A stretch of DNA of 64,000 nucleotides, from positions 648,187 to 712,186 of the forward strand of contig NZ_JABASY010000001.1 in assembly GCF_016107685.1 (NCBI RefSeq), in the 5' to 3' direction. This DNA comes from Brevibacterium yomogidense. GTDB lineage: Bacteria > Actinomycetota > Actinomycetes > Actinomycetales > Brevibacteriaceae. The position numbers were made by a program, and so were the translations under genes. The notes beneath the pieces are model-generated. The model was not told where the DNA came from and did not search any database. It was given only the letters and a program-made list of their open reading frames with translations. This document shows positions 8,660 through 17,140 of the stretch, in pieces (position 1 is the stretch's first letter; every line of letters begins with the position of its first letter).

Positions 8660-8831
8660 CTCGTGCCCCGCGTCGCTGTGCTGGCGCCGTGCCGCCGTGC
8701 GCCGCGCCATACGCGATGCTCTTTGACTTGCGCACATGGTGAGTTGTGCGGGCCAAACACCTGGAATACCGTCGGAGGAAATCAAGCGGTGGGCGTGCCC
8801 CACCGCGGTCTCGGAGCGGTGGAGGTGCGTG

Positions 8832-9791
8832 ATGGCGGTTTCGCCTCGGCGGAATGCGTGGAAGACGGTGAGTGCGGCAGCTGGTGCGGCGACGCTGCTG
8901 GCGCTCACCGGGTGTGCGGGCGACGCGGCAGGCCAGGGCTCCGATGGTGGTGACCCCGCCGGTGAGGGCCTGCCGGTCGTGCTCACGACCTTCACGGTGC
9001 TCGCGGACATCGCGCAGAACGTCGCGGGGGAGCAGCTGGAGGTCGTCTCCCTCACGAAGCCGGGCGCGGAGATCCACGGCTACGAGCCCACCCCGGCGGA
9101 TCTGCGCCGCGCGCAGGACGCGGACCTCGTTATCGACAACGGCATGGGTCTGGAGGCATGGTTCGACCGGTTCTTCGCGGACGTCGACGCCCCGCGCGTG
9201 GTGGCCTCCGACGGCATCGACCCCCTCGACATCGCGGAAGACGCATACGCGGGCGCACCCAACCCCCACGCGTGGATGAGCCCCCTGAACGTCCAGACCT
9301 ACGTCGACAACATGGAGGACGCCTTCGCGGAGCTGGCCCCGGAATCAGCCGACGAGTTCGCAGCGAACGCGGAGGCCTACAAGAGCAGCCTGCAGGACGT
9401 CCACGACGAACTCATGAGCGACCTGGAGGAGGTTCCCGCCGGTCAGCGGGCGCTCGTCACCTGTGAAGGGGCCTTCAGCTACCTCGCGCAGGACGCGGGG
9501 CTCGACGAGGCGTATCTCTGGGCAGTGAACGCGGAGGGCGAGGGCACTCCGCAGCAGGTCCGCGACGTCATCGAGTACGTCGACGGGAACAGCATCCCGG
9601 CGGTGTTCTGCGAATCGACCGTGTCGGACGCCGGCATGCAGCAGGTGGTTGCCGCGACGGACGCGGAATTCGGCGGGACGCTCTACGTCGACTCCCTCTC
9701 CGAACCCGGTGGCGAGGTCCCCACCTACCTCGACCTCATCCGCTACGACGCGGAGACCATCACCGCCGCTCTCACCGGAGGCGCCCAGTGA
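8832..9791 (+). CDS. Mn/Zn ABC transporter metal-binding lipoprotein
   Basis: Cluster A-I (ZnuA/MntA/TroA-type) metal-binding protein, 319 residues. It has a signal peptide with lipobox ALTGC and the expected metal ligands: His in GAEIHGYEPTP, His in PNPHAWMSP, Glu in CEGAFSYLAQDAG, and Asp in YVDSLSEPGG. The short acidic rather than His-rich loop and the Glu third ligand fit manganese-type members better than zinc-type. The start at 8832 is chosen because GGAGG lies six bases before it and a typical signal peptide follows. GTGA overlap couples it to the ATPase gene. An MntR-like regulator sits 4 kb downstream. Confidence 0.9.
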   Translation: MAVSPRRNAWKTVSAAAGAATLLALTGCAGDAAGQGSDGGDPAGEGLPVVLTTFTVLADIAQNVAGEQLEVVSLTKPGAEIHGYEPTPADLRRAQDADLVIDNGMGLEAWFDRFFADVDAPRVVASDGIDPLDIAEDAYAGAPNPHAWMSPLNVQTYVDNMEDAFAELAPESADEFAANAEAYKSSLQDVHDELMSDLEEVPAGQRALVTCEGAFSYLAQDAGLDEAYLWAVNAEGEGTPQQVRDVIEYVDGNSIPAVFCESTVSDAGMQQVVAATDAEFGGTLYVDSLSEPGGEVPTYLDLIRYDAETITAALTGGAQ

Positions 9792-10636
9792 CCGCGCGGC
9801 GACCGGCAGGCACCCCGGAGCCCGCGACCACCCGGGAACCCGCGACCACGCCGGAGTCGGCCCCACCGGAGTCGGCCCTGCCGGAGTCGGCGCCACCGGT
9901 GCCCGCGCCGGGCCTCGAAGTGGTCGACGCCACCGTGCGGTACGGCAGCCTCCTGGCGCTCGACGACGTGAGCCTGCGGGTGGACTTCGGTCGGGTCTGC
10001 GGCCTCATCGGGGTCAACGGGTCCGGGAAGTCGACGCTGTTCAAGACGATCATGGGGCTCGTCGCCGCGGACGCCGGCAGCGTGCGTATCGCGGGGGAGT
10101 CGATCGCGCGTGCCCGCACCAGGGCGACCGTGTCCTACGTCCCGCAGCACGAGGACGTGGACTGGGGCTTTCCCGTCTCCGTCCGCGACGTCGTCATGAT
10201 GGGCCGCTACCCGCATCAGGGCTTCACGCGGCGACCGCGCGCCGCGGACCGTGCGGCGGTCGCCGACGCGATCGAGCGGGTCGGCCTGTCCGACCTCGCA
10301 GGTCGGCAGATCGGGCGACTGTCCGGCGGGCAGAAGCGGCGGGTGTTCGTCGCCCGCGGCATCGCCCAGGGGGCGCGGGTGCTCCTCCTCGACGAGCCGT
10401 TCGCCGGCGTCGACACGACCTCCCAGTCCCTCATCACGGACCTCCTGCGGGAGCTCGCCGCAGACGGCGCGGCGGTGCTCGTGTCCACGCACGACCTCAC
10501 GACGCTGCCGGACCTCGCGGACGAGGCGGCACTGCTCCTGCGCCGGCTCGTCGCCCAAGGACCACCCGCGGACGTCCTCAGGCCGGACGTGCTCTCCCAG
10601 GCCTTCGGCCTCTCGATCCAGGACGGTACCCCGTGA
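9788..10636 (+). CDS. Mn/Zn ABC transporter ATP-binding protein
   Basis: Cytoplasmic ATPase of the metal uptake system, 282 residues. It has a Pro/Thr/Glu-rich N-terminal extension of about 35 residues with PPESALPES-type repeats, then an ABC domain with Walker A GVNGSGKSTLFKT, the Q-loop VPQHEDVDW typical of metal-type ATPases, signature LSGGQKRRVFVARG and Walker B VLLLDEPFAGVD. Its GTG start overlaps the stop of the binding-protein gene (GTGA), and its own stop overlaps the permease GTG. Confidence 0.92.
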   Translation: MTARRPAGTPEPATTREPATTPESAPPESALPESAPPVPAPGLEVVDATVRYGSLLALDDVSLRVDFGRVCGLIGVNGSGKSTLFKTIMGLVAADAGSVRIAGESIARARTRATVSYVPQHEDVDWGFPVSVRDVVMMGRYPHQGFTRRPRAADRAAVADAIERVGLSDLAGRQIGRLSGGQKRRVFVARGIAQGARVLLLDEPFAGVDTTSQSLITDLLRELAADGAAVLVSTHDLTTLPDLADEAALLLRRLVAQGPPADVLRPDVLSQAFGLSIQDGTP

Positions 10637-11595
10637 TCCCCGCTCTCCTCACCACGACCATGACCCCTCTCGCCACCCTCACGGCCCCTCTCACCACCAC
10701 CTCTCCCGCAGCCGTCACCACCGTCCTCAGCACGGTGACGACCTGGCTGACGGAGCCCCTCACGTACGACTTCATGCTGCGGGCGATGGCGATCACGGCG
10801 GTGGCGGCGTTCGTCTGCGCACTGCTGTCGTGCTGGCTGATCCTCATCGGCTGGTCGCTCATGGGCGATGCCGTGTCGCACGCCGTGCTGCCCGGTGTGG
10901 TCCTCGCCTACATCGTGGACCTGCCGTTCGCGGTGGGTGCGGTGGCGTTCGGCCTCATCGCGGTCCTGCTCATCGGCATCGTGCGGGACACCAGTCGGAT
11001 CAAGGAGGACGCCGTCATCGGCATCGTCTTCACCGCGCTCTTCGCGCTGGGCATCGTCCTCGTGTCCGTCACTCCCAGCCACGTCGATCTGGGGCACATC
11101 GTGTTCGGCAACCTCCTGGGGGTGTCGCCCTCCGTGCTCGTCCAGGTCGCTCTGCTGGCGGGGATCGTGTCCACGGTCCTTCTCCTCAAGCGCCGGGACC
11201 TCATGCTCATGGCGTTCGACCCGGTCCACGCCCACGCGATCGGTCTGAGCCCCCGTGTGCTGAGCGGCCTTCTGCTCGTGATGCTGGCGCTCACCTCGGT
11301 GGCGGCGCTGCAGGCGGTGGGGGTCGTGCTCGTCGTCGCGATGCTCATCATCCCCGGCGCCACCGCGCACCTGCTCACGGACCGATTCAGTCGGATGCTC
11401 GTCATCGCGGCGACGGTCGCGGTCGTCTCCTCGCTGGCAGGTGCGTACCTGAGCTACTGGTGGGACACCTCGGCGGGAGGGATGGTCGTGCTCGCGCAGG
11501 CGGCCGTGTTCGCGCTCGTCTACCTCTTCGCACCCCGCGAAGGTGTGGTGACCGGGCGGATCCGTGCGCGTCGCAGAGCCGCCGCGCCCGCATGA
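10633..11595 (+). CDS. Mn/Zn ABC transporter permease
   Basis: ABC-3 family membrane permease, 320 residues, with about eight hydrophobic segments beginning at MLRAMAITAVAAFVCALLSCWLILIGWSLMGDAVSHAVLPG, the conserved signature of this family. The start is the GTG overlapping the ATPase stop (GTGA at 10633-10636). An N-terminal Thr-rich stretch of about 40 residues precedes the first helix, and an Arg/Ala-rich tail ends the protein. The family usually dimerises to form the channel for the binding protein and ATPase encoded upstream. Confidence 0.9.
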   Translation: MIPALLTTTMTPLATLTAPLTTTSPAAVTTVLSTVTTWLTEPLTYDFMLRAMAITAVAAFVCALLSCWLILIGWSLMGDAVSHAVLPGVVLAYIVDLPFAVGAVAFGLIAVLLIGIVRDTSRIKEDAVIGIVFTALFALGIVLVSVTPSHVDLGHIVFGNLLGVSPSVLVQVALLAGIVSTVLLLKRRDLMLMAFDPVHAHAIGLSPRVLSGLLLVMLALTSVAALQAVGVVLVVAMLIIPGATAHLLTDRFSRMLVIAATVAVVSSLAGAYLSYWWDTSAGGMVVLAQAAVFALVYLFAPREGVVTGRIRARRRAAAPA

Positions 11596-11704
11596 TGTGT
11601 CAGCATGGCGGGTGGACAGACGCACCCCTGTGAGTTCGGGTGCGGCCTCCGCGGATCGATGTCGCGGGCCGCACTCCACTTCCCCACGAACAGAGGTTCA
11701 CTAC

Positions 11705-13819
11705 ATGCATTCGCGACCCCTGGGCGCGCTGGTCGGCGGAACGACCGCGCTCCTCTCCCTGCTCACGCTCTCCGCCGGACCCTCGCTCGCCGCGATCGAC
11801 GAGCAGCCGGAGACCTCCGAATCGGACCTCCTGGGCGTCGACGAGGAAGGCCTGGGGCTGCCCGGCGCCCGCTCCTCGTCGACCGCGACCTCCGCCGCCA
11901 CCCGGACCCTCACAACGAACCTGCCGTCCCTGCTGCGGGCACCCGCCGCACAGACACAGGCGTCGGCGGCGTTCACCCAGGCGATCGCCCACCACGTGCG
12001 AAATTCCGGTGCCGCAAGTGCCGCAAGTGCCGCAAGTGCCGCGGGTGATCGAGGGCCGGCGCCGGCTGCTGCGGTCGGTGGTGCTGCTGCGGGCGGTGCG
12101 CACGCGGCGCCCACCGGGGGTGCGACCGGTGGTGGGAGCGCGGTCGGTGGTGCGCAAGCGGCGCCCGCCGGGGCATCCCCGAGTGAGTTCGAATCGTCCC
12201 CAAATCTGTCATCCACGGACGAATTGCACTCACTCGGTGGTGGTGCGGCGGCGACGACCGCCTCGGACACGGCGATCGAATCGGCCGAGCCCCAGCCGTA
12301 CGGCTCGGTCGCCGAGACGACGGAGGACGGCATCGCGATCGCCGCGCTGTCGCAGGAGATGGTGCTGCCGGACGATGCGCCGGCGGTCGTCGGCCTCGTC
12401 TACGACGAGCAGTCCGACGTCGAATTCGAGGTCCGCACCCAGCAGGACGGTGAGTGGTCCGACTGGAACCACATCCACGTCGAGGATGCGGACGACGGCA
12501 ATCCGGGCACGGACCCCTACTACGTGGTCGGGGCGGAGAGTCTGCAGGTGAGGATCCTCGGCGACGACTGGGACCCCAGCGGCACCCGGATCCTCCTCGT
12601 CGACCCCAAGACGAAGGAATCCGACGCCGAGGCGGTCCGCGACAACCAGCCCATCGCCCCTCCCACGGAGGTGCCCGCTGAAGCTCCCACTGAGGCTCCC
12701 ACTGAGCCGCCCACAGAGGTGCCCGTCGAGGACGGGACGCAGGCGGAGCAGGCGGCGGCGCACCCCGGCCACAGGACGAACGGCGCCGCGTGCACTGGCG
12801 CAGGCTGCTCCTGCCCGCAGTGCGCGGGGGCCGCCGTGGCGAACGCGGGGATGACGGTCAACGCGGGACTGGCCGTGGAGACCGGGCACACGGCCGGGCG
12901 CTCAATGACAGCCAAGAACTCTGAGACGGCCGGAAGCACTGCGACAGCCGGGACCACCGCGCAAACCGGAAGCACTGCGACAGCCGGGACCACCGCGCAA
13001 GCCGGGACCGCCGCACGTGTTGTGAACACCTCGGCGTCCGTGAAGAAGGTCGACAAGCCGACGGTCCGCAGCCGGAAGGACTGGGGTGCGGACGAGAAGC
13101 TCGGCAGCACGGACCCGGCGATCGCCTCGGAGGCGACCGCCGCGGTCGTCCATCACACCGACGGGCAGAACGACTACGACGCAGAGGACGTGCCCGCGAT
13201 CCTGCGCGGCATCCACACCTTCCACGTGGACGGCCGCGGCTGGGACGACGTGGGCTACAACATGTTCGCGGACTCCTACGGGCGGCTGTGGGAGGGCCGG
13301 GCCGGTGGCCTGGACAAGGCGGTCGTGGGCGCGCACGCGGCCGGCTACAACACAGGCACCTTCGGGATCTCCGTCCTGGGCTCCTACGGGTCGAAGGCCC
13401 CGCCGCAGAAGACGCTCGACGCCGTGAGCGGTGCGATCGCCTGGAAGCTGTCGCTCAGCGGGACGTCCGCGGACGCGAAGACGACCGTGTCCGGCGACAC
13501 GATCCGCACCGTCGTGGGCCACCGCGACGTGGGAGAGACGAGCTGCCCGGGCGGGGCGTTCTACGAGAAGCTCGGCGGCGTGCGGTCCACGGCCGTGGAG
13601 ATCCAGGAGGGGAAGCGCAGCGTCGACCCCCAGGACGACAAGGCCGAAGACAAGAAGGCCGACGACAAGAAGAAGGACGAGAAGGCCAAGGACGAGAAGT
13701 CCGGCGAGGCCGGGGACGACAAGGCGAAGGCCGAAGACAAGAAGGGCGGGGACGGGTCGGGTGACGACGACCTCGGCGGTGGGGTCCAGGACCTCATGCC
13801 GGGCGTCGAAGAGGACTGA
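11705..13819 (+). CDS. Secreted PGRP-type N-acetylmuramoyl-L-alanine amidase
   Basis: Predicted zinc amidase that cleaves the amide bond between muramic acid and the stem peptide outside the cell; 704 residues. Signal peptide (GALVGGTTALLSLLTLSAGPSLAA), then a long low-complexity Ala/Gly part with AAS repeats, then a conserved actinobacterial module (about residues 205-300; VVGLVYDEQSDVEFEVRTQQDGEW). Next come PTE repeats and two 12-residue repeats, then the Amidase_2/PGRP domain (about 455-630). Zinc ligands are visible in VVHHTDG and GHRDVGETSCPGG, with GYNMFADSYGRLWEGRAGG between. The tail is a Lys/Asp/Glu repeat of about 55 residues. The start at 11705 follows an AGAGG; the upstream open frame lacks a signal peptide. 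Confidence 0.88.
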   Translation: MHSRPLGALVGGTTALLSLLTLSAGPSLAAIDEQPETSESDLLGVDEEGLGLPGARSSSTATSAATRTLTTNLPSLLRAPAAQTQASAAFTQAIAHHVRNSGAASAASAASAAGDRGPAPAAAVGGAAAGGAHAAPTGGATGGGSAVGGAQAAPAGASPSEFESSPNLSSTDELHSLGGGAAATTASDTAIESAEPQPYGSVAETTEDGIAIAALSQEMVLPDDAPAVVGLVYDEQSDVEFEVRTQQDGEWSDWNHIHVEDADDGNPGTDPYYVVGAESLQVRILGDDWDPSGTRILLVDPKTKESDAEAVRDNQPIAPPTEVPAEAPTEAPTEPPTEVPVEDGTQAEQAAAHPGHRTNGAACTGAGCSCPQCAGAAVANAGMTVNAGLAVETGHTAGRSMTAKNSETAGSTATAGTTAQTGSTATAGTTAQAGTAARVVNTSASVKKVDKPTVRSRKDWGADEKLGSTDPAIASEATAAVVHHTDGQNDYDAEDVPAILRGIHTFHVDGRGWDDVGYNMFADSYGRLWEGRAGGLDKAVVGAHAAGYNTGTFGISVLGSYGSKAPPQKTLDAVSGAIAWKLSLSGTSADAKTTVSGDTIRTVVGHRDVGETSCPGGAFYEKLGGVRSTAVEIQEGKRSVDPQDDKAEDKKADDKKKDEKAKDEKSGEAGDDKAKAEDKKGGDGSGDDDLGGGVQDLMPGVEED
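12932..13003 (+). repeat. Two 36-bp direct repeats inside the amidase gene
   Basis: Adjacent copies at 12932-12967 and 12968-13003 encode the 12-residue unit GSTATAGTTAQ(T/A). Shorter 9-bp repeats (GTGCCGCAA, about 12009-12044) occur earlier in the same gene. Both keep the frame, so repeat-number change would vary linker length without breaking the protein. Confidence 0.85.
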
Positions 13820-13853
13820 GGGGCCGCCCGATCCCGGCGGATAGGCTGAGGCC

Positions 13854-14663
13854 ATGTCCGTCTCCCAGCTGTCGATCAGCACGCAGAACTACCTCAAGGT
13901 GATCTGGAGCCTGCAGGAATGGTCGGACGCACCCGCGTCGCCCGGGCGGATCGCGGAGAAGACGGGGCTGCACCTGTCGACGGTGTCCGGGGCGATGCCC
14001 AAGCTCGCGGAGCAGGGACTCGTCGAGCACGTGCCGTACAGCGGGGTGAGGCTCACCGACGCCGGTCGCGCGATCGCCGTCGCGATGGTGCGGAGGCACC
14101 GGCTCATCGAGACGTTCCTCGTCCGCACGCTGGGGTACGGCTGGGAGCAGGTGCACGACGAGGCCGAACACCTGGAGCACGCGGTGTCCGACTTCATGAT
14201 CGACCGGATCGACGCCGTGCTGGGCCACCCCGCGCGGGACCCCCACGGCGACCCGATCCCCGCGGCGGACGGGACGGTGGACCGGCCGGAGGCGACACCC
14301 CTGTCCGAGGTCGCCGCGCGCCTCACCGATGCGGCCGAGCGGGCGCGGGTGCGGGTGGAGCGGATCTCCGACGAGGATTCGGGCCTCCTGCTGCACCTGG
14401 CCTCCCGCGGCATCACCGTGGGCGCGAGCCTGGAAGTGGGAGGCGGGGACCCGTACTCGGGAACTCTCCTCGTCGAGGTCGTCGCATCGGCAGGCACTGC
14501 GGAGGGAGGCGCCCAGGTGGACGCTGCCGGCGACGGGGGCCCGATGGATGTTGAGGACGGTGCGTCGCAGGCGACCCCCTCGGGCGTGGTGCCGGCCACG
14601 GTCGCGGAGCCGACGAGCCTGAGCGTCGACGCCGCCTCGCACGTCTACGTCTCACCCCTATAG
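13854..14663 (+). CDS. DtxR/MntR-family metal-dependent repressor
   Basis: One-component regulator, 269 residues: winged helix at residues 8-70 (GRIAEKTGLHLSTVSGAMPKLAEQGLV), dimerisation and metal-binding domain to about 150, then a C-terminal FeoA/SH3-like part. The key metal position reads HDEAEHLEH: where iron-sensing DtxR has Cys in its EACRWEH segment, this protein has Glu105, as in manganese-sensing MntR. His82 in the MVRRHRLIETFL helix is also present. It is therefore more likely a Mn sensor, fitting the metal ABC transporter 2 kb upstream on the same strand. The long C-terminal extension (after about 225) is not typical and has no recognised motif. Confidence 0.88.
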   Translation: MSVSQLSISTQNYLKVIWSLQEWSDAPASPGRIAEKTGLHLSTVSGAMPKLAEQGLVEHVPYSGVRLTDAGRAIAVAMVRRHRLIETFLVRTLGYGWEQVHDEAEHLEHAVSDFMIDRIDAVLGHPARDPHGDPIPAADGTVDRPEATPLSEVAARLTDAAERARVRVERISDEDSGLLLHLASRGITVGASLEVGGGDPYSGTLLVEVVASAGTAEGGAQVDAAGDGGPMDVEDGASQATPSGVVPATVAEPTSLSVDAASHVYVSPL

Positions 14664-14687
14664 GGCTCAGCCTTCCCTCCTCTCTGG

Positions 14688-14746
14688 TCCCACCCCTGTG
14701 AACACGCGCTCTTCCCACGCCTCACCAGCCCTTCCCACCCCTGTGA
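14688..14746. repeat. 14-bp direct repeats between mntR-like and VOC genes
   Basis: TCCCACCCCTGTGA occurs exactly at 14688-14701 and 14733-14746, with a degenerate third copy (TCCCACGCCTCACC) between them. The pair lies in the 150-base gap upstream of the VOC pair. It could be a regulator site or a slippage product; nothing distinguishes these. Confidence 0.7.
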
Positions 14747-14816
14747 GCGTGCAACGTTCCCTGCGGATGTGACGTCAGCACCACCACACGGCGCCGAGGG
14801 TCGGTAGGGTCGCACC

Positions 14817-15479
14817 ATGGCGATCACGACAGCATTCGACCACCTCGTCTACGTCGTCCCGGATCTAGCGGCGGGAGTCGAGCAGTTCGCGCAGACCACC
14901 GGGGTGCAGCCCGTCTACGGCGGTGCGCACGTGGGGAAGGGGACGGCCAACTACCTGGTGCGCCTGCAGCCCGCCGGGTGGGAGGAGACTCCGCGGCCGC
15001 TCACCTACCTCGAGATCCTCGGGCCGGACCCGGAGCAGGACCTCGACGACGGTGTCGAGCGTCCGCTGGGTGTCGACGACGTCGACGCGCCGCGGCTGCA
15101 GACGTGGGCGATCCACCCGGACGGGTTCGACGCCGTGCTCCAGCGTGCGGAGGCGGAAGGCGTGGACTTCGGCGAAGCGCGCGACATGTCACGTCGGACC
15201 CCCGAGGGCGACCTCCTGGAGTGGCGCCTCACGACCCGGGGTGCCCTGCCGTTCCACGGACTCCAGCCGTTCCTCATCGACTGGGGCGACTCCCCGCACC
15301 CGGCCTCACGCGACCTGCCCGTCCTCACCCTCGAATCGCTCACCCTCACCCATCCGGACGCCACCGGGCTGCGGCCCCACCTGGGTGTCCTGGGTGCGAG
15401 CGGCACCGAGGTCGAAGAAGGCCCCGCACCCGCGATGCACGCCCGGCTGGGGACCCCGAACGGCACGGTGACGATCTGA
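14817..15479 (+). CDS. Glyoxalase-like (VOC) protein
   Basis: 220-residue protein of the Glyoxalase-like (PF13468-type) group: it begins FDHLVYVVPDLAAGVEQF, then GGAHVGKGTANYLVRL, then TYLEILGPDP, then DMSRRTPEGDLLEWRL and PFLIDWGDSPHPA. These proteins are cytoplasmic and mostly of unknown substrate. His in FDHLV and Glu in YLEILG are candidate metal or active-site residues by analogy to VOC enzymes. Directly abutting it (TGA followed at once by ATG) is a paralogue, so the two are an operon and a tandem duplication. Confidence 0.8.
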   Translation: MAITTAFDHLVYVVPDLAAGVEQFAQTTGVQPVYGGAHVGKGTANYLVRLQPAGWEETPRPLTYLEILGPDPEQDLDDGVERPLGVDDVDAPRLQTWAIHPDGFDAVLQRAEAEGVDFGEARDMSRRTPEGDLLEWRLTTRGALPFHGLQPFLIDWGDSPHPASRDLPVLTLESLTLTHPDATGLRPHLGVLGASGTEVEEGPAPAMHARLGTPNGTVTI

Positions 15480-16382
15480 ATGGCCAGTGACGCCGCGCGT
15501 CCGCCAGTGGATGATTCTGGTCCGGCAGCCGGTTCCGCTCCAGTTGACAGTTCTGGTCCGGCCTCCGGAGAACCTCCGGGGTCCGGTTCCCCCACGGCAC
15601 CCGGCGTCGTCCGCACCTTCGATCACCTGGTCGTCGCGGTGCCGGACCTCGCCGCGGGTGTCCGCGAGTTCGAGCTGCTCACCGGGGCCCGCACCGTCCC
15701 CGGCGGCAGCCATCCCGGCCGCGGCACCGCGAACCACCTCGTGCCGCTCATCCCGCGTGGCTGGGAGGGCGCGCCGCTCACCTACCTCGAGATCCTCGGC
15801 CCCGATCCCGCGCAGGACCCCGCGCTCGCCGCTCGCTCCCTGCCGGGCGTGACGGGACTGTGCGCGCAGCGGTGGGCCGCCCACCCCACCGGCTTCGACG
15901 CGGCCGTCGCCCGCGCGGACCAGGCCGGGGTCGACTACGGCGACGTGTTCGACATGAGCAGGCACACCCCGGACGGCGGCCTGCTCGCGTGGCGGCTCAC
16001 CCGCCGGACACCCCTGGCGCACGGCGGCGCGCAGCCGTTCCTCATCGACTGGGGCAGTTCGCCGCACCCGGCGCACGGACTGCGCCCGCAGCCCACCTCG
16101 TCACAGTTCACGACTGCAGACCCCGCCGCCTCCGACCCCGCCGCCTCCGACCCCGCCGCCTCTGACCCCGCCGCCCCCGCTCCTGCCGCCGAGGCGCCGG
16201 TCACCCTCCTCCTCGAGCGTCTCGAGTTCTTCGGTCCGGATCCGGAGCGGCTGTCCGACGCGATCCGCGTGCTCACGGAGGAGCAGGTCAGCGTCGAAGC
16301 TGCCGCGGAGTCGGGGTTCCGCGCGACCATCAGTGGACCGCGAGGGGAGCTGACGCTCACGAGTGTGGGCGTCCACCCCTGA
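15480..16382 (+). CDS. Glyoxalase-like (VOC) protein, tandem paralogue
   Basis: 300-residue paralogue of the upstream gene with the same landmarks (FDHLVVAVPDLAAGVREF, GGSHPGRGTANHLVPL, TYLEILGPDP, DMSRHTPDGGLLAWRL, PFLIDWGSSPHPA). It differs by a 40-residue N-terminal Pro/Ser extension and by a spacer of about four SDPAA repeats (15-bp units, about 16125-16185) before its last beta-rich segment. Start and upstream stop abut, implying co-translation. The repeats sit between two otherwise conserved parts and are probably a flexible linker. Substrate unknown. Confidence 0.78.
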   Translation: MASDAARPPVDDSGPAAGSAPVDSSGPASGEPPGSGSPTAPGVVRTFDHLVVAVPDLAAGVREFELLTGARTVPGGSHPGRGTANHLVPLIPRGWEGAPLTYLEILGPDPAQDPALAARSLPGVTGLCAQRWAAHPTGFDAAVARADQAGVDYGDVFDMSRHTPDGGLLAWRLTRRTPLAHGGAQPFLIDWGSSPHPAHGLRPQPTSSQFTTADPAASDPAASDPAASDPAAPAPAAEAPVTLLLERLEFFGPDPERLSDAIRVLTEEQVSVEAAAESGFRATISGPRGELTLTSVGVHP

Positions 16383-16469
16383 GAGAGGTGTTCGTCAGTC
16401 CTCCGGGAGGCAGCCCTCCGGAAGGAGGCCCCCGGTGGCGCCAGGCCACCGGTGTGTCCGGGAACGCGG

Positions 16470-16504
16470 AGGCCCGCCGCTCCCCACAGGGGAGCAGCGG
16501 GCCT
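16470..16504. terminator. Terminator after the VOC pair
   Basis: AGGCCCGC-C-GCTCCCC, loop ACA, GGGGAGC-A-GCGGGCCT: a 15-pair stem with a single C/A mismatch. It lies about 90 bases after the VOC stop and can serve the convergent ABM gene as well. Confidence 0.75.
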
Positions 16505-16535
16505 GCGTGACACGAGTGCGGCGGAAGCGCCGCCT

Positions 16536-16625
16536 GCATCAGTCGGGGCCGGCCGGGGTCAGTCGGAGCTGGCCCGCATCGGTCGGAGCCGGTCGGCGTC
16601 AGTGGGAGCCGCCCGGGATCAGTCG
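16536..16625. repeat. Degenerate ~20-bp tandem repeats
   Basis: About four units built on (C/T)ATCAGTCGGAGCCGG lie between the terminator and the ABM stop codon; the last unit runs into the end of the ABM gene. Unit length drifts between 18 and 23 bases. No coding role on either strand is convincing. Confidence 0.6.
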
Positions 16626-16939
16626 AGCTTGAGTTCGCCCATCTCGTCCCAGCCGTTGCCGTCGACCTGACGGGAGATGATGCGGGGCGTCTTCGTGAGG
16701 TGGGGCCGGATCGCCTCGAGCCCCTTCTTGAAGTGGTCGCTGTTCACGTGGGGGCCTGCGCCCTCATCGGTGAAGCCTTCGACGAGGATGAACTCCTGGT
16801 CGTTCTCCAGGCTCTTCGACCAGTCGAAGAAGAGGTTGCCCTCCTCCGCACGCGTGGCCTCGGTGAACTCGCGGACCGCTTCCGGGAATTCGGCGACGCT
16901 CTCCGGCTTGACCTCGAAGCGGACGACGATGAAGTACAC
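16619..16939 (-). CDS. Antibiotic biosynthesis monooxygenase (ABM) domain protein
   Basis: Small cytoplasmic protein of the ABM/dimeric alpha-beta barrel family, 106 residues: YFIVVRFEVKPESVAEFPEAVREFTEATRAEEGNLFFDWSKSLEN, then FILVEGFTDEGAGPHVNSDHFKKG. The FxDWxxS and HVNSDHF segments match the usual ABM pattern (single-domain quinol-oxygenase or YgiN-like). The start is the GTG at 16939 because AGGAGG lies four bases ahead; the open frame upstream is not protein-like. It lies in the same direction as, and 200 bases downstream of, the methyltransferase-ArsR gene. Confidence 0.8.
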   Translation of the reverse strand: MYFIVVRFEVKPESVAEFPEAVREFTEATRAEEGNLFFDWSKSLENDQEFILVEGFTDEGAGPHVNSDHFKKGLEAIRPHLTKTPRIISRQVDGNGWDEMGELKLD

Positions 16940-17140
16940 GATTCCTCCTGGGGTGTCGGCTGTCTGAGTGTTCCGGACCAGCTGATCATGGATCGCCGGG
17001 TCCGTCACCGCCATCCTCTCACTGGCTGAGAAGCCGACGCACGGCACGGCGTGCTGAGAGCCCACACGCCCCGTGCGGTGCGTGTCCGGACCGGGCAGTG
17101 CCGGTCAGACGCGGTCAGGCCCGGTCGGGCCGGTCCCGCC

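Noticed and set aside
8660-8831. Manganese riboswitch or clear MntR operator before the metal transporter
   Set aside because: No yybP-ykoY-like fold was recognised and the only symmetry (GCGCAC...GTGCG near 8731-8750) is too short to claim.
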